Shown here: piece after piece, positions 6,495 to 7,836 of the stretch | Position numbering within the stretch: position 1 is the first letter of the stretch | How the letters are laid out: every line of letters starts with the position of its first letter | Assembly: GCA_903871715.1 (NCBI GenBank) | Contig: CAIQHW010000016.1 | Location: forward strand, 1 to 7,836 | Direction of reading: 5' to 3' | Origin: an uncultured bacterium | GTDB lineage: Bacteria > Bacteroidota > Bacteroidia > Chitinophagales > CAIODY01 | DNA: 7,836 nucleotides | Translations under genes and position numbers: made by a program | The notes under the pieces: generated by a model | What the model saw: only the letters and a program-made list of their open reading frames with translations | What the model was told of the DNA's origin: nothing | Database searches by the model: none

Positions 6495-7268
6495 GTGTAC
6501 GATTTTGATGATGCTATTTGGTTGCCGAATGTGTCTGATGAAAATAAACGTTGGCAGTTTTTAAAAACCACTTCAAAAATTTCATCCATTATTAAGATGG
6601 CTGATTGTGTGATTGTGGGTAATGATTATTTAAAAACATACGCATCACAATTCAACAAAAATATCACCATCATTCCATCTACTATCGATTTAGATTATTA
6701 TCAATTACTTCCCAAAAAAAAGCATGATAAAATTGTGATTGGATGGACTGGAAGCGGCACTACTATTCAATATTTCAAACTTTTAGAACTAGTATTCAAA
6801 AAGTTGATGAATAAATATCCTAATCAAATTGAAGTGTGTGTTTATGGAAGCAAAAATTACTGCAATGAAGCACTAAAAATTCAGGGCATAGCATGGAGTA
6901 GTGCAACCGAAGTGGAAACAATAAATGGCTTTGATATTGGTGTGATGCCATTGCCCGATAATAAATGGACAGAAGGGAAATGTGCCATGAAAGGCTTGCA
7001 GTATATGGCTTTAGAGGTGGCTACAATTTTATCGCCAGTGGGGGTAAACAAAAAAATAATTGTTGATGGTGAAAATGGTTTATTAGCTAACGATGATGAA
7101 TGGTTTGAAAAATTAGAGCAATTAATTATAAACGAAGCGCTCCGCAAAAGATTAGCAGCCAACGGGCGAAAAACAATTTTGAAAGAATATACTTCGGAAG
7201 TAAATGCACAAAAATATTTAACAGTATTTCATTCTTTGTTTGATAAATCAATTTTGCTAATCAACTAA
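6495..7268 (+). CDS. C-terminal part of the second glycosyltransferase (GT4-like), downstream of the in-frame TAA
   Basis: Opens at GTG (6495), in frame with the fragment starting at 6168 (327 bases apart, an exact multiple of three), and codes for 257 residues. It contains YDFDDAIWLPNVSDENKRW at the start, then a long donor domain: ADCVIVGNDYLKTYA (36-50), ITIIPSTIDLDYY (57-69), KIVIGWTGSGTTIQYF (79-94), FDIGVMPLPDNKWTEGKCAMKGLQYMALE (146-174), SPVGVNKKIIVDGENGLLA (180-198) and a C-terminal helix with RLAANGRKTI. These blocks are typical of GT4-like enzymes of polysaccharide clusters, whose full length would be about 366 residues, as here when the stop is ignored. The GTG is not a convincing start: it lies within the conserved domain with no clear initiation signal. 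The likely state is a pseudogene or a gene with an erroneous or read-through TAA. Confidence 0.7.
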   Translation: MYDFDDAIWLPNVSDENKRWQFLKTTSKISSIIKMADCVIVGNDYLKTYASQFNKNITIIPSTIDLDYYQLLPKKKHDKIVIGWTGSGTTIQYFKLLELVFKKLMNKYPNQIEVCVYGSKNYCNEALKIQGIAWSSATEVETINGFDIGVMPLPDNKWTEGKCAMKGLQYMALEVATILSPVGVNKKIIVDGENGLLANDDEWFEKLEQLIINEALRKRLAANGRKTILKEYTSEVNAQKYLTVFHSLFDKSILLIN

Positions 7269-7293
7269 CTATATTCTGTTTAAAGTGTTGTAA

Positions 7294-7836
7294 TTATTCA
7301 TTTGATAAAGGTTTTGAAGTAATTATCTTTTTACTCAAAAGTAAATGTGCTTTAGAATATCCAATGTAATCAATGATATAGATGGACGCTAAATAAAATG
7401 ACATACACGGAATTTTATATCTAGCTAAAGCTCCATAATTGTAACTTGAAATACCAACTGCAAACGCAAATATCATGGAAAATAAAAAGCAGAAAATTAG
7501 AATAGGTTCTTGTCCAATAATTCTAAAGAAATTAATCACCCCTACCCTGTAAAAAGTTCGTAAAGTAACAAGTAATATCCATAAACTCTCCATTGCAGAA
7601 AGTAATAAAATTGGTTTACGTGCTTCCCAAATGTATGGACGAAACAAGGTAACATTTACTGCCAATGGAAACTTTTTAAGAATGCCAAACGTAGAATAGT
7701 CCATGCTTCCTAATGAATAAACAGATGCTCCTGTCAATTCTTTTTCATAATAATGCCACTCTTGAAATTGCGCCATTGTGGTAGTTAAATTTTCGATAGC
7801 ATATTTTCCCATCTGCTCTTTTAATGAATTAGCCAT
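7294..7836 (-). CDS. C-terminal part of a multi-pass membrane protein of polysaccharide-cluster type (truncated by the window)
   Basis: 180 residues are visible. The ATG at 7834-7836 coincides with the window edge, so the true start almost certainly lies outside. A soluble stretch (1-73), including FPLAVNVTLFRPYIWEARKP, precedes three hydrophobic segments at about 75-96, 110-131 and 143-160. Between the last two lies SSYNYGALARYKIPCMSFYL, a pattern I associate with O-antigen polymerase-like and other large integral membrane proteins of Bacteroidota exopolysaccharide loci. Residues 169-180 form a short cytoplasmic tail with basic residues. It is convergent with the glycosyltransferase gene: stop codons are only 25 bp apart and no clear hairpin lies between them. 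Calling it a polymerase would go beyond the evidence; a membrane protein in surface-glycan assembly is the best reading. Confidence 0.65.
   Translation of the reverse strand: MANSLKEQMGKYAIENLTTTMAQFQEWHYYEKELTGASVYSLGSMDYSTFGILKKFPLAVNVTLFRPYIWEARKPILLLSAMESLWILLVTLRTFYRVGVINFFRIIGQEPILIFCFLFSMIFAFAVGISSYNYGALARYKIPCMSFYLASIYIIDYIGYSKAHLLLSKKIITSKPLSNE

Noticed and set aside
6382..6564. Plus-strand ORF bridging the glycosyltransferase stop in another frame, suggesting a frameshift
   Set aside because: Its translation does not match glycosyltransferase motifs. The two real fragments are in the same frame, so the interruption is a nonsense codon, not a frameshift.
6881..7162. Minus-strand ORF of 93 codons
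   Set aside because: Antisense to the conserved donor domain of the second glycosyltransferase.
7269..7293. Terminator between the convergent genes
   Set aside because: No stable inverted repeat is visible in the 25-bp gap.

Overview
The window looks like a chromosomal segment of a Bacteroidota bacterium, probably a Chitinophagales/Sphingobacteriales-type lineage. The DNA is AT-rich and start codons lie behind A-rich leaders without Shine-Dalgarno sequences. Proteins carry SPase I signal peptides ending ...ASAQ or ...FSQ. There is a PorT-type outer-membrane barrel and a C-terminal type IX secretion (T9SS) type A sorting domain. No rRNA, tRNA, transposase, CRISPR array or phage gene was seen.

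Layout. Positions 1-1956 (minus) hold the start of a long secreted repeat protein. It has a signal peptide, a degenerate N-terminal beta-strand region, then tandem repeats of about 144-147 residues that run off the left edge. A single in-frame TAA at 1177-1179 separates the N-terminal 259 codons from the tandem repeats; the frame is otherwise open for all 652 codons. A 155-bp gap with a G8 tract and a possible promoter follows, then a 214-aa outer-membrane beta-barrel gene (2112-2756, minus). A 62-bp divergent spacer leads to the plus-strand genes: a 95-aa conserved protein of unknown function (2819-3106), a 581-aa secreted parallel beta-helix protein with a T9SS sorting domain (3155-4900), and two family 4-like glycosyltransferases (4933-6171 and 6168-7268) that overlap by ATGA. 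The second glycosyltransferase is also split by one in-frame TAA (6474-6476). A convergent minus-strand gene (7294-7836, cut by the right edge) encodes the C-terminal end of a multi-pass membrane protein of the kind found in polysaccharide clusters.

How it fits together. The right half looks like the edge of a surface-polysaccharide locus (two glycosyltransferases and a polymerase-like membrane protein). The left half holds cell-surface proteins: a repeat protein, an outer-membrane barrel and a T9SS cargo. T9SS type A cargo is commonly anchored to surface glycan, so a functional link is possible, but here it is only suggested by adjacency. The observations most worth checking are the two isolated in-frame TAA codons, the long recombinogenic repeats, a 15-bp bulged hairpin that reaches the start codon of the beta-helix gene, and a heptamer/inverted-repeat element inside the T9SS-domain coding sequence. 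I see no convincing new defence or mobile system.
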